A stretch of 64,000 bases of DNA, taken from Phytophthora quininea (lineage: Eukaryota; Oomycota; Peronosporomycetes; Peronosporales; Peronosporaceae). Location of the stretch: contig JAAVTG010000179.1 of NCBI GenBank assembly GCA_011947345.1, forward strand, positions 1 through 64,000, in the 5' to 3' direction. Below the pieces are notes generated by a model that did no database searches, was not told the origin of the DNA, and worked only from the letters and a program-made list of their open reading frames with translations. Shown one piece after another: positions 33,681 to 44,420 of the stretch. Made by a program: the position numbers and the translations under genes. Each line of letters begins with the position of its first letter. The first letter of the stretch is position 1.

Positions 33681-33962
33681 CTACACTTCCCTAGGTGATC
33701 TGCAGCGTCTGATGGTAGGCGCGGCTGCTGCCTCGTTTCGCCGTACACCACTCGGACTTGCAGACGTTGGAGTACGAACACTGGAAGCATAGGTGCGCTT
33801 TTTCTTTGAAGTGCCTGGGCGGGTCGATTTAGATTTTCTGTGTTTGCGTTTGGTGCTGGGCTCTGTGGAGATAGAGGCGCTACCAGAATTAATCGATTCC
33901 TCTCCTGTGGAGAGCAAAAGCCGATGGATAGTGCTGGTTTCTTCTGGAGGCTTGGGGAGCAA
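33681..33962 (-). CDS. Short ORF, unknown
   Basis: A 93-codon minus frame, S/T/P/K/R-rich (STKRKHRKSKSTRPGTSKKK). No domain is recognised. It may be a piece of a transposon protein with a basic nuclear-localisation-like stretch. Low confidence that it is a gene. Confidence 0.2.
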   Translation of the reverse strand: MLPKPPEETSTIHRLLLSTGEESINSGSASISTEPSTKRKHRKSKSTRPGTSKKKRTYASSVRTPTSASPSGVRRNEAAAAPTIRRCRSPREV

Positions 33963-34518
33963 ACGCCGAGCTGATCGCCATCGTTGGTAGAACAGGCTTG
34001 CGCGGAGTGATTCGAGACGAGGCTGCTTACGATAGTAGCGTGGTTAGCGGAGGGCTCGATGCGGGGCTGTCGTGGAGGTCGAGCAACGGCAGTGTGCGTT
34101 CAAAAGTGTGAACTGGAGCGCGCCGTGGTCAAGCAAAAACCTCGCTCGTGCTCTCCCACTTCCTCGTACCTCGAGACCGCAGACATAGTTGTTTATGCCT
34201 CTGCCAACTCGTCGAACAAGACTTCACAGACACTTCAACGACAAGATACACAATTAGATCGATACATTGCAATTGTTTTCCAAGAAATTGACATTGTTCT
34301 AATATTGATTCATGCGTTTCCATAAGACAAAACTTAAATTTTGACAGGGTGCGTCCGACAATTGGTCTTGCCTTTGGCCATCAATGTGATCTGATGATCT
34401 CACTTTTGTCTTGATTTCACTATCATTAGGATACAGAAAAATTTCAAGCATAACTTTTGTTGAGCAAAACGTACGACGTGGTGTCGTACTGCAATATCGG
34501 CATTGTTATTGGCCGAAA

Positions 34519-36416
34519 ATGGTTTTCTCAACCTTCTCAGCATTCGAAAAAGTCCCCACGACATCGCAGACACCTCCGCCCCCTGTCACCCGTCTTCTCT
34601 CTGATGGTTCAAGTTCCCCGGGCACCAACACAGCCTCGCCTTGTGAAGACAACACGGAGCTCACACCACCTCGTGCTACCCCAGTCGCCCATCAGGAGCC
34701 AGTACTAAGTGCTGAGAATGTCAGAAACGCGTTCACTTCTTCACGAACCCAGACCGCGCACCGAAGCTATATCCATGGGATCACAGCGTGGCTTCGTGCT
34801 ACACAGCCCGATCCCGAGCGCTTCTTCGACGAAGATGGTGATCTTAACATCAAGAGTGCGTTCTCGCCTCAGCATTTTGAGGCATTTTTCTTACCAAAAT
34901 GAACGCAAGTGAGCGTCCGCTAAAGGTCACTACTTTAGGTATAGAAGTGCTGTGAAGGACATTTACAGGCAGCAACGGCTGGCGCTCCCGACAGAGTATA
35001 CGGACGACATGAAGATGTTCTTACCGGACATAAAAGAATCGAGGCTACCAGGAATAAAACCAGTGTTGGTGAGGCGAAAATGGCTGGCAAAATGGCGTTA
35101 CACTATTCAGCGTATGCCCATGCGTGCAAGGATACGCTGCTGCTTTCGGACGCAGGCTTTTCACATTTGTTCCTAATGCTACAGTGGGATTTGATGTGTA
35201 GGTCACAGTCTGTGGAAACATCTAAGCAACGTGCATTGGGTAAACAAGACAACGAGCATGACTACGGAACACATTCAGTGAGAAAAGGGGTAGCAACGTA
35301 CGCTTGCAATGGCAGTACGGGCGGCCCATCGATCGTGAGTGTATGTCTGAGGTGTGGATGGTCGTTGGGCGGAGTTCAAGACCGGTATTTTCGGTACGAG
35401 GCCGCCGGTGATCAATTTCTAGGCAGGGTGGTGGCTGGTCTTCCCGTCAACAGCGCACAATTTGCGGTTTTGCCGCCTCATTTCAAAGATTACAGCAGCA
35501 GCATTATTTGAGAAGGTGTCACTAGCATGTTTCCGGCACTTGCAAATGATGCCAGCTTGCAGCCGATTTTGAAGTTGTGTTTGGCGTCGCTAGTATATCA
35601 CTACGATTTCTTGTCGTCGAAGCTCCCCATTACGCACTCACTTCGAGCATCAAGTCTGTTTCGGCGCTGCGAGTTACAGCGACATCTCGCGGATGTGCTT
35701 GTTCAGGATGAGTCGCCGTTGATGACAGCGACTGGTATTCCCCTCAAGTTGTGATGTTTGGGCTGCAGAAGGAAATATAGACCACAGTATGTGCTCTTCC
35801 TGAGGCCTTGGCTGCTCGATTTGCGAAACTACTGGAAGGAAAGGGGATACGCGGGACTGGTATAACGCAGCAGCAGCTTGAGGACACAATGCGTAGAGTG
35901 TTAGAAGATCGCAAGCCGTGCTCGGACGCAGTCCATCCTCATGGTACTCCGCCGACAACAACTATTCACTTTTGGCCAAGCGACGGCAAGCCGCACGCAC
36001 TTCCAATAAGCTTCGACTTTCCGAGTACAGATGTACTGCATGCTTGACACCTGTGGTGATTTGGGAACGAAGCCGCAGGCAAGCCTCCGTACAGGTCAGT
36101 GCCCACGCATGACCTGTCGACACGAAAGAAGCGTCAAACTTGCTCAGAATGGCGCATGATGATGGAGCCCATTTCAGCTGCAATTGAGAGAGAAACTGGC
36201 TCGCTGCCTTCTTCCTCAATGACCGAGCAGCAGGCTGCAATTCTTTGCGTCACTGGTGTGAACAGCCTGCCGCTCAGCTCCTCGACAAGTTCACGCAGAA
36301 CTACGCAGCTGAAGGTCACGACGATGCTTCGTCTAGTTCGTCAAGCTGCACACGAAAGCAACCCAAACGCACGCACGTTAGATTTCAGACCCAGGAAGAA
36401 GAGGAAAGAAAACTAA
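34519..36416 (+). mobile_element. Crypton-type tyrosine-recombinase element with internal deletion
   Basis: The ATG at 34519 starts an N-terminal region (MVFSTFSAFEKVPTTSQTPP; RSYIHGITAWLRATQPDPER). After frame changes a recombinase core follows: LQWDLMCRSQSVE (catalytic Arg) and then, only about 20 residues later, YGTHSVRKGVATYACNGSTG (catalytic H-x-x-R), LRCGWSLGGVQDRYFRYEAA with the likely tyrosine nucleophile. The middle of the catalytic domain, normally over a hundred residues, is missing near 35215. The C-terminal region continues to 36416 (ASLVYHYDFLSSKLPITHSL; STRKKRQTCSEWRMMMEPIS; ending RPRKKRKEN). Cryptons are DNA transposons without terminal repeats that move by this recombinase. 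This copy is defective. Confidence 0.75.
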
Positions 36417-36996
36417 ATCCACTCACTTGTGGCTCTGTTCATGGCGCCTGCTTCTCCTACACAATCTTAGCTATTGTTGGCCCCGAAGTGCCCTTTTGGC
36501 GAATCACAGGCCAGCGCTTCTTTGCCGGCTGACCGTCTTACAAAGGCTCAGCAACAATCCATAGCGTAAAACCTCCGACCGTCGACCTTCTCCGACCCGT
36601 ACCGGAAAAGCGGTACATCGGAGGGAAAAGAGCCGATCAGAAAAGAGTCTAAAAACGCAGGTTTGAAACCACATGTAGATTTGAGAATCCTAAGAGAGCC
36701 ATACAAAGGCGAGTTTACAGGCGGATTCCCAGGCTCTAAAACGGCCTGTGGGCAAAGATAGAGGCAAAAACTAAAACATACATTTTTAGCGCTGCAGAGC
36801 CATGTGCTCCAGCTGGTAAATTGACAAATGATGCTCGGCCTCGGAAATCGGGGGCAAGTAAAGAGTTGGTACGTAAAAGCCTGTTCTTACGGGCATCGTA
36901 AATACGCTGGCTTAGTGGCCACGTGGCCACACAAACTGTGTGGCTGGCATTCACCGTCATTCTGGATTTTGCCGCTCCCGGGCGCAAGTCCCGACC

Positions 36997-37067
36997 GCAC
37001 ATGATGCCTAGTGTATGGTCCCGAGCTTAAAACACTCGGTGGCGCTGGTTCGATTCCAGCCATGAGC
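36997..37067 (+). other. Degenerate tRNA-like sequence (tRNA pseudogene or SINE head)
   Basis: GGTTCGATTCC at 37047-37057 is a perfect B-box inside a 5-bp T stem (GCTGG/CCAGC). The flanks GCACATG (36997-37003) and CATGAGC (37061-37067) pair at six of seven positions as an acceptor stem. The anticodon arm (CCGAG...CTCGG) has a 9-nt loop instead of 7, and the D arm is weak. It is therefore not a good functional tRNA. Confidence 0.4.
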
Positions 37068-37430
37068 AAGCTATGTGTGCGTCTGTACGGGAGTGATGTG
37101 TGTGTGTGCGTGCAAATGTGATGCCGAGTTGTCTTGTATGTAACTATGTCTACTGCTGCTGGAGGTTAACATTGCTGTTCCGCAAGAGGTTAAGCTCTGT
37201 GTTCCGGCTTGGTGGATAAGGTTATATGAGATAATCTCTAGCTTCATTAAGTGGATAACGCATTCGTGTTTTGCTATTTATCTCTGGTCTATCCTTCTGT
37301 GGCAGCTAGCTTGATGATGTTCTGGGTGTACGATCGCGAAGGGTCACGAGATGCCCTCCGCGCTGAAACTTCTGGAAGTGCGTGATGTGGTCGTTCAACG
37401 ACCCTGACTTGTGAAGCATGCGTAAGTATT

Positions 37431-39373
37431 TCAGGACGTTGTGACCGCCTCGAGCTTTGATCCCGTGGCCACGAAGGACCCCAGTGTCGCCGTTTCTGCA
37501 GAAGCCCCTATCTCAAGGACATCATCGCGGTAGCGTGGTGAGCTCTCGTTCAGCTTGAAACCATCGGTCAAGAACAGCTTCATGAAGGCGACAAGCCACT
37601 TCGCGTTGGACCGAGCGTGCTTGGTGGCGCCGTCCATCGAGCTCCACATGCGCGGCTCCTGAGTGTACCACGCGAACCAGGTGTCTTTGAGGCTCGGAGC
37701 TGGAGAGGTACGTCGTCGCTTGGATAGCGATTTGTTGCTACTTGCACCCTCACTTGTTTCGTGTAGTGTTGGCGTTCGTGTGTGTTTGTTGCAGAGCTTA
37801 GTCTCCATTACAGTCAAGCGAGCGTCGAGTGTCTTGTTCACTTGAATTAATTGTTTAATCAAGGCGTTTTGATGGAGAAACACGGGGTGCTTGGTGACAT
37901 TGGTCGATGCTTCTTGCGGGGGCCCGGTGTGTTCGTCCTCGGTGGTTTTTGGATTACAGGTCAGGCGAGACGACCAAGCCAGCAAGTCATTGACACAGAA
38001 GCCTTTCTCGACAGCACAAGCCTCCAGCCGCTGGATCGCAGGGCCATCAGCCGAAAGAGCCTTCAACGCTGGGTAGTGGCGGAGTAGGTACGCCATGAGA
38101 GTCTCGAGCACTGGTGCGTTGACGTTATACTGTGCGGTGTCAAGCCCAGACGAAGCGACGAATAGCGCTGATGCAACGGAGGCAATTTTCTGGTGCGTGT
38201 CCGAGTCGAAGGCGTCGAGCGACAACAGCGGAACTTCTGCGTTGGGCTTGCGGTTGCTCAAGACGCGAGCAATCTTGTGGTCTTCTGCTGGAGTGTTGAA
38301 AACATACGCGAAGGCCTTGTTCGTCGCTGTCATATTCCACGCGCCTCGGTCGAAGATCCATTGCACGCACATTCCGGCCCCGTTGGCATTTGGCATGCTG
38401 AGCTCCTCCACGACGGAAGGAGTGCGACGTCAAGCGTTCCGTGGCACCGGCCTTCTGTGCGATTTTCCCCAAGACTCTGTTGACGTAGCTATGGATTCCG
38501 GGGCGTCGTCGGTAAGCTTCTCCCCATCTTCAGCGTCTTCGGAGGTTTGAAGTGGAGTAACGTCTTCGGGGTTGTCGATCAAGTCGATGAGAGGCACAGT
38601 CGGAGTCAGAGTGGCTTGCACGTTCGCGTGCTGATCAGGAAGCTGGCTCAAGAGCGAAGCTGTCGGTGCAGACTGTGTCGCGAGGGCAAGGGCGATGGCG
38701 AGCAGCGGGCACGTGGTGAAGTCGTCATCGGGGAAGAGTGAGAGCCCTTGCTCTTCCGAAGTCTTGATGCGGATGAAGCGGACGAAGAAAATATTCCCGG
38801 CGCCGATGGAGAGATTCACCTTGCGAAGCAGCGTGAGGTCAGACGCTCGTCCGAACAGGAACCACAGCAAGCACAGCAGCGCGGCCTCTTGATAGTCGGA
38901 AGCCGTGGAAGCAGTTGAATACAGGTGCATGACCATCATCTTGAGCGACTTCTTGGTACTCGCTGGGGCCTTGTTGACGAAGGTCCCAGACTCTCTCTTC
39001 ATACAGTAGCGCTCCAGCACGTGGCCCTTCTTGAGCAGCGCCTTGTCCGTAGCTTGGCGAACCTGGGGAACTGGTCCAGCAGCCAGTTCTTGGCCTGTCG
39101 GTAGTACTGCATGACCGAGTGCCTGGCTAAGAGCTGGGCCTTGCGTCCCTCCTTGAAGGCCAGGTACATGCCGAACTTGTCCACCACCGCTTCCAGTACA
39201 AGCGGGGCATTCTCGCGTGCCATGCACACGGCGAGGTACTCCCAGGTGACACCTTCATCCGCTAGGAACTTCTTGAACGAGCGCGCTGCGCTCTCGCGTG
39301 CACGCTTCGTGCTAATCGGTGCGAGGTCGCGCAGGCTCATCTTGGGTCGGAGAGGTCGGAGTTTTCGTGTCAT
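37431..39373 (-). mobile_element. Crypton-type element, near complete
   Basis: On the minus strand: the ATG at 39373 begins MTRKLRPLRPKMSLRDLAPI; then STKRARESAARSFKKFLADE; after a slip, LLWFLFGRASDLTLLRKVNL (catalytic Arg of GRASD); after a second, VLGKIAQKAGATERLTSHSF followed by RRGGAQHA (H-x-x-R); after a third, CVQWIFDRGAWNMTATNKAF and AYVFNTPAEDHKIARVLS (candidate tyrosine). The C-terminal part to 37431 includes TWFAWYTQEPRMWSSMDGAT, a DNA-binding-like region. All three slips sit at homopolymers (GGGG 39065-39068, GGGG 38500-38503, TTT 38389-38391), so the real gene may be intact. It belongs to a different recombinase subfamily from the copy at 34519 (HSFRRGGAQ against HSVRKGVAT). Confidence 0.8.
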
Positions 39374-39604
39374 TTAGGAAATATGTGATTGAGTTGGTAT
39401 TTGTATGGACACATCAATAACAGAGCGGGGCCTCCGACCCGATATGTCGGAGCTGCGGTTGGACAGCCTTTACAAGCGTACCTGCCTGTGATTGACCAAA
39501 AGGGAGGTGGATACCGAAAGAACTCGTTAAAACTCAGATGCAACACTCTGATTGGTCGATAGCTTGGATAGTGAGTTCTAGTACGGTCGGATATTTAACG
39601 ATAT

Positions 39605-40648
39605 TCATCCATATACAATGGATATTGTCCGATGCCTGGTTTGCGGGTTGAATCCAATATCTGCTTCGAACGGGGTCATTTTGATAACCGAGTGGTTGCG
39701 ACAATTATAAGCAAAATCTGATAGGCTCAAGTGCTTGTCCCAATCGTTTGGGGAGGCATTGGAAAATGCACGGAGATAATTTTCCAGTGTCTGGTTGATG
39801 CGCTCAGTAACTCCATCACCTTATGGGTGAAATGCTGTTGCGAGTTCTGCTTAACTCCGAGACAACTACAAAGTGTATACCAAAATCGCGACGTAAATTT
39901 CGAGTCTCGGTCAGACAGAACCAAGTCGAGTAAACCGTGAAGCCTGAAGATCTCGTTCTGGTACCGCACTGCGACGTTCTCCGCTGTGTCCATCGTATAC
40001 CCTGCAACAAAATGAACTCGTTTACTCAGCTAGTCGACGACGATCATCACGCTGTCATTTCCATCTTGAGTCTTCGGCAACTGGGTAATGAAATCCTCAG
40101 CAATGCGACTCCAACGGCGAGATGGACTTGCGTGTCTGTGCAGGTGTCTTGGTGCTTTTGAATTTCGAGGCTTCGTTCGAACATAAATCTCACACCCTTT
40201 GACGTAATTCAAAACATCGCGTGCCAAGTGCGGCCAGTAATAGTTCGTTTCTACCAGCCCAGTGGTTCGATCGACGCGAGGGTGTCCGTACACGGGGCTA
40301 TCGTGAAGCGCTGCAATCAAAGACTCGGTAATTTCTTGCAGACGTGGAATAACAAGGCGCTGTGTTGAATCGTGGTCGGCTCCGTAGAATATCTTGTTGT
40401 CTGACCAAGAATATCTCTCAAGGTGCTTGATCGTTGACGATGTCGTAAAACAGGGATCCGCAAAAATGGATTGGGATTGTGTGATTGCCGATATTGTCAA
40501 TCACAATACCTGATTGTGGCATTTCCAACAATCGCTCACGAGTGGGGAAATGGATCATATTTTCCTCGTGGGTGAGGGTGGCGGCACCCCGGTAAAAACC
40601 GGTGCTGTTTGCTCCGCGAGGAAATAATTGCCAGTTAGACGGGGTCAT
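39605..40648 (-). mobile_element. Ty3/gypsy integrase fragment
   Basis: Minus-strand frames encode LVIPRLQEITESLIAALHDS and VYGHPRVDRTTGLVETNYYW then LNYVKGCEIYVRTKPRNSKA (the zinc-binding H-H-C-C region; the second Cys is V in CEIYV), then WSRIAEDFITQLPKTQDGND (first catalytic Asp), LDLVLSDRDSKFTSRFWYTL (second Asp), and in another frame TERINQTLENYLRAF (Glu). It ends near 39605 (RTISIVYG). Frame breaks and the missing Cys indicate a dead copy. No LTR is visible next to it. Confidence 0.7.
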
Positions 40649-40786
40649 GAGGACACCTTGAGACTTCTAGCACATCAGTTTCGCCAAGCCCGAGGAAACC
40701 CTGGGCTATCAACACTGGGTACTCCTAGAATGCACTTGACAACCATCGCCCCATCACTTTAATGGCCAAACGGTCTGCCCCCGCAT

Positions 40787-42437
40787 TTAGGAGCGCCGTC
40801 GCTCCCCCTCCACTTGTACCGAGTGAGTGGAAAATCGGGCTGGGTCTAAGCCGTGCTCATGAGCCGCAGCCTTGATAATCGCAGCCAATTCTTTTGATGT
40901 AATGCCGGTTCCTTGTCCTGTCGATAGCGCCGGTTGATCCGGTGCGGTCTTGAACCTCCGCGTGCCCTTAACGATCCTCCTTGCCGCCACTACTGAACAA
41001 ATGTCGGTACCATCTGACTTGTCATGGAATCTAACCTTCTCTCGACCGAACTGATTGTTTTTCGCTCCGAGTAGAGTGATTCCAACTCTCTGAGCCTCGT
41101 GTGGTTTGCACGCACGTCCTTCAGCATCCATGAACGATAAGCCCTGGAGCTTTAACGCGTACGCGTGATGTCGGTGCCCGATGAATAAAAATATATTTCG
41201 ATCTCCGCATCAAGAAAAAGAAACGAGCAGGAGACCACCCCCAACAAGCGCATGCGAGTGTACTGGTGATTCATTCGGCCGAAAATTAATCGCAGGAGGG
41301 GAACTGACAGCGGCGGCGGCTTGGTGACGGGGAAGTGAACCTGCAAATTCCTCTCAGTAAAATAGCGTGACTGGCGTCGACACCGGGATCGTACCCGGCG
41401 TTGTTTCGGTGATACCACTGAACACTGCAAAACTTGGCACAGATGGTGAAGTAGGAGTTGCCGACACCCTTTGTTCATCCTGAATCGCCACAAGTAGACG
41501 GCAAATACCCCCAACTGTGTGGCATTGGCATTGTAGTGAATATTGGTTAACCAACACGAGTATCCCACCCATCTGCACCACTCCGTCCATTGTTTCCAGT
41601 AGCGCCTGTAATACTCTCGCGAAGAATCAGCCAAGGCACTTGCACGCAACAACGCTCCCAAACTTTTGAGAGATCTTTTGAGCTGGTCTGTTGCTCTACG
41701 TGCGACCGCTCAGCAGCGAGATTAGTAAATTGCCACACCCTCGATCCAGCGTCAGCCAACACGTTATTTTCTCCAGGAATGTGAGCTGCCGATGCAAAAA
41801 TGAATGCTTCACTTCCAGTAGGCTAAGAATGCGTAACAATCGTTGATCTTCGTGATTGCGACTGGAACGTCGATTGTTCCACGCGAGTGCCGATGTGTTA
41901 TCGACCCAGAAGCACACATGGCATGGTTCGCTAATGATCCGACCGTACCGATTGACACCCCAGGCAATTGATGCATACACCGCGCTCATCGACTTTCGCA
42001 ACTTGATGCTGTACTCACCGTTGGCTGTCGCTCGAATTTTTGCAATGTTGAACAATTCGTATTAACCAAACCGTACGAGAGCCTGAAAACCGAGACAATG
42101 GAACCGCATTGAAATCAGCGTAGAGTAAAATCGAACGGAACCTATAGATGTCATCATGCGCAGCTGCTGTGACACGAATCACTGAATATCGGCGTGGTCC
42201 CCATGCCAAAGCCGATAACTGCTGGGAAAATGGTTTGGCTGCCGGAATACACGTCACGACATGTCGAAGGCTTCCAAGTAGCTTCCAACCATTTTGCTGT
42301 GTTGTACACTCCCGTCCTAACATATCGTCGATGCGACCCGGTGCCTTAATATATATATATATATTTGGGGGGCTAGGTTGAACGTTGAACGGGGTATGTT
42401 CCACATTAATCCGAGCGTTTTTCCTTCGGTTCTCCAT
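40787..42437 (-). mobile_element. Second DIRS-like element (RNase H and tyrosine recombinase)
   Basis: In 5'-3' order on the minus strand: a region with LPQSL-like DIRS sequence to 42100, RNase H (SAVYASIAWGVNRYGRIISE, CFWVDNTSALAWNNRRSSRN), the recombinase N-terminal domain (ASALADSSREYYRRYWKQWT), and the C-terminal half (FSTHSVQVEGER near 40810). The catalytic H-x-x-R reads H-S-V-Q, consistent with CGA to CAA. The order fits a DIRS element, in contrast to the rearranged one at 14 kb. Frame breaks are frequent; it is dead. Confidence 0.65.
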
Positions 42438-42579
42438 AATTTCTCCTCATTGATTGCTTCCGGACCAAGTGGAACGATTCCGTAGACTTTTCGAGCGTCA
42501 TAAATCATATTTTGTGCCGCTGTCATAAATTTATGAAGCCATGGTCTACCCGTAGCTTTTGTGAGCACAAAAAGCCACA

Positions 42580-42789
42580 ATGACCGACGACGAAGGAGAC
42601 GGCAGCAAGGTGCTGGATGCCATGCTTGCGCTGGCCATTGAGGGCCAGCGGCGCAAGCGCAAACGTCAACACGGACAGAACTACTTGACAAGGGCCGATC
42701 TCCACCCAGAACCGCGCTATGGAATAGCATGGGAGGCGATATATGGCGCAGGTAACGGCAGAGCATTCATTCTGTCACAGTCCCATTAG
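42580..42789 (+). mobile_element. PIF/Harbinger-like transposase N-terminal fragment
   Basis: A 69-codon frame (MTDDEGDGSKVLDAMLALAI; LTRADLHPEPRYGIAWEAIY; GAGNGRAFILS) resembles the N-terminus of Harbinger-type transposases, where a basic stretch is followed by a W-x-x-x-Y region. It stops before the catalytic domain. The match is by general pattern, so confidence is moderate. Confidence 0.4.
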
Positions 42790-43771
42790 AACTGTGGTGT
42801 TGAAACGGACAAAAGTAGCGACAGAAACCACTAAGCGGGGTTTAAAGCAAATACACTTCGTTATTTTCTCCAACAGCCACAAGGTCTCGTTTACAGCTTG
42901 TCGTCGAGCAGCTTCCTGTTGCTCTCCAACTCGCTTCCTCAACGCTAAAGTGACCGTAAAGGCCTTCAACACCGGATAAGTTCTGTCTGGAGTGGAGTCG
43001 ACCATATTTACAACAGACTCTGACTACCGGATTTGACGTAGACGGCTTTCACTTCTTGTTGGACCATTTCGAACCAAGGTAATACGCTAGCAAGGAGTGT
43101 TTATGTGCAATCTAGAGCTCAATGTGATATCTGCTGTACAGGTGGGTCGCTACTCCGATATCAAGACCTGATGTCGATGGTGAAGGCGAGCCAAGGCCGG
43201 ATCGTCGCTCTCTTTGTTCTGCTGCTGCTCTGGCTTTAGTTCTACATTACCTTGGTTCCTCTATGCCCGAGTTTTCTCTCCATCAATTTTTTGCTGTGAC
43301 TCCAAAGTACTCTCAGCTAGAAGCTGAGAGATATTGATTCTTGTAGTGATACGTCGGAGATCTTTGTGAAAGCTGATCATTTTTAGTGATCATTTTTAGC
43401 ATTGACCTCACTTTGACTTGCAGCCTGTATGGTGGCGTCTGTAACCGGCCGTGTTGTGCACCAAAACTTGATATGGACACTCCCAACGAAAGTGACTTGG
43501 AAGGTAGCGCCGTTGTCAATGGCATTTTTGTCCTGAACCTATCGCACGTCATTGATTGACCACGTTAGAAAACACCCGCGAAGACCAACCACCTTGGTCG
43601 TTTAGCAGAGATTTTGTATTTTTGTCGACCCTTGATCGAAGGCCGCGCTACTTTTCCATTCGTTACGAAAGCGTTTCTATGGATACTTTCTATTGCGCGT
43701 GTAGGTGGCGCTTGTCGCCAATCAGCAACCCTCTGCCGGTACCACCAGTTAGAAACGAACTGGTACATCTG

Positions 43772-44420
43772 TCAACACTTGCTTCCAGTATGGTTGATGT
43801 AGCCATCTTTTAGAAATATAGACATCACCCAATAAAACACGGAGATGAACAGTATAAAACACTGGTAATTGGTGATTGAAACTGTTTGTTGGTCGCCCAG
43901 CGCGCCAAAGGACGCAGACCAGCTCTGGCTAGTCTGGAGACGCCACAACGTCTTGCATGATTGCATGACCAGGTTGGCGCCCAGCAGAGCGCGCTGCGGA
44001 CTGTTGTTGAAGTAGCTCACGAAGCCCATTGCAAGAGTACGGGGTAACCTCGGCATCGCGAGGGCGAGCCTTGGCCTTGCGGCCCGAGTTGTAGCTGGAA
44101 ATGTAGCTTGAGAGGTAGCGCGCAAAACTAAGACTGAACTGTATTTAAGGCGTACCTGGAGATATCAGACAGCCGCGGAGACACATGGGATCGACAGATA
44201 TCATGACACCCATGCTGCCGCCCGCCGAGTTGCTCACTCCAGCGCTAATGGTGATTTTGACCGAACGCGCGTCCAGGCCAGTCGTGGGCTCGTTCAGGAA
44301 GACGTAACTGGCCTGAACAGCAACCTCCACACCGATAGTCAAGTGCTCCACCGAATTGCCACAAATGATATGGTCGGCGATGCCCTCAAATCCGAGCAGC
44401 TCTATTTAACTGGATCAAAC
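43772..44420 (-). pseudogene. ABCG (PDR-type) transporter fragment
   Basis: On the minus strand, HLTIGVEVAVQASYVFLNEP and TTGLDARSVKITISAGVSN correspond to the end of the ABC signature, Walker B and D-loop of a pleiotropic-drug-resistance transporter (usual form L-F-L-D-E-P-T-S-G-L-D-A-R-S). Walker B Asp is Asn (FLNEP). After a frame break, MGFVSYFNNSPQ fits the following region of the nucleotide-binding domain. The transmembrane part and the rest of the protein are missing. A dead fragment left by duplication or deletion. Confidence 0.6.

Noticed and set aside
42346..42366. (TA)n stretch and nearby AT-rich DNA as a regulatory element
   Set aside because: A short simple repeat with no associated feature.
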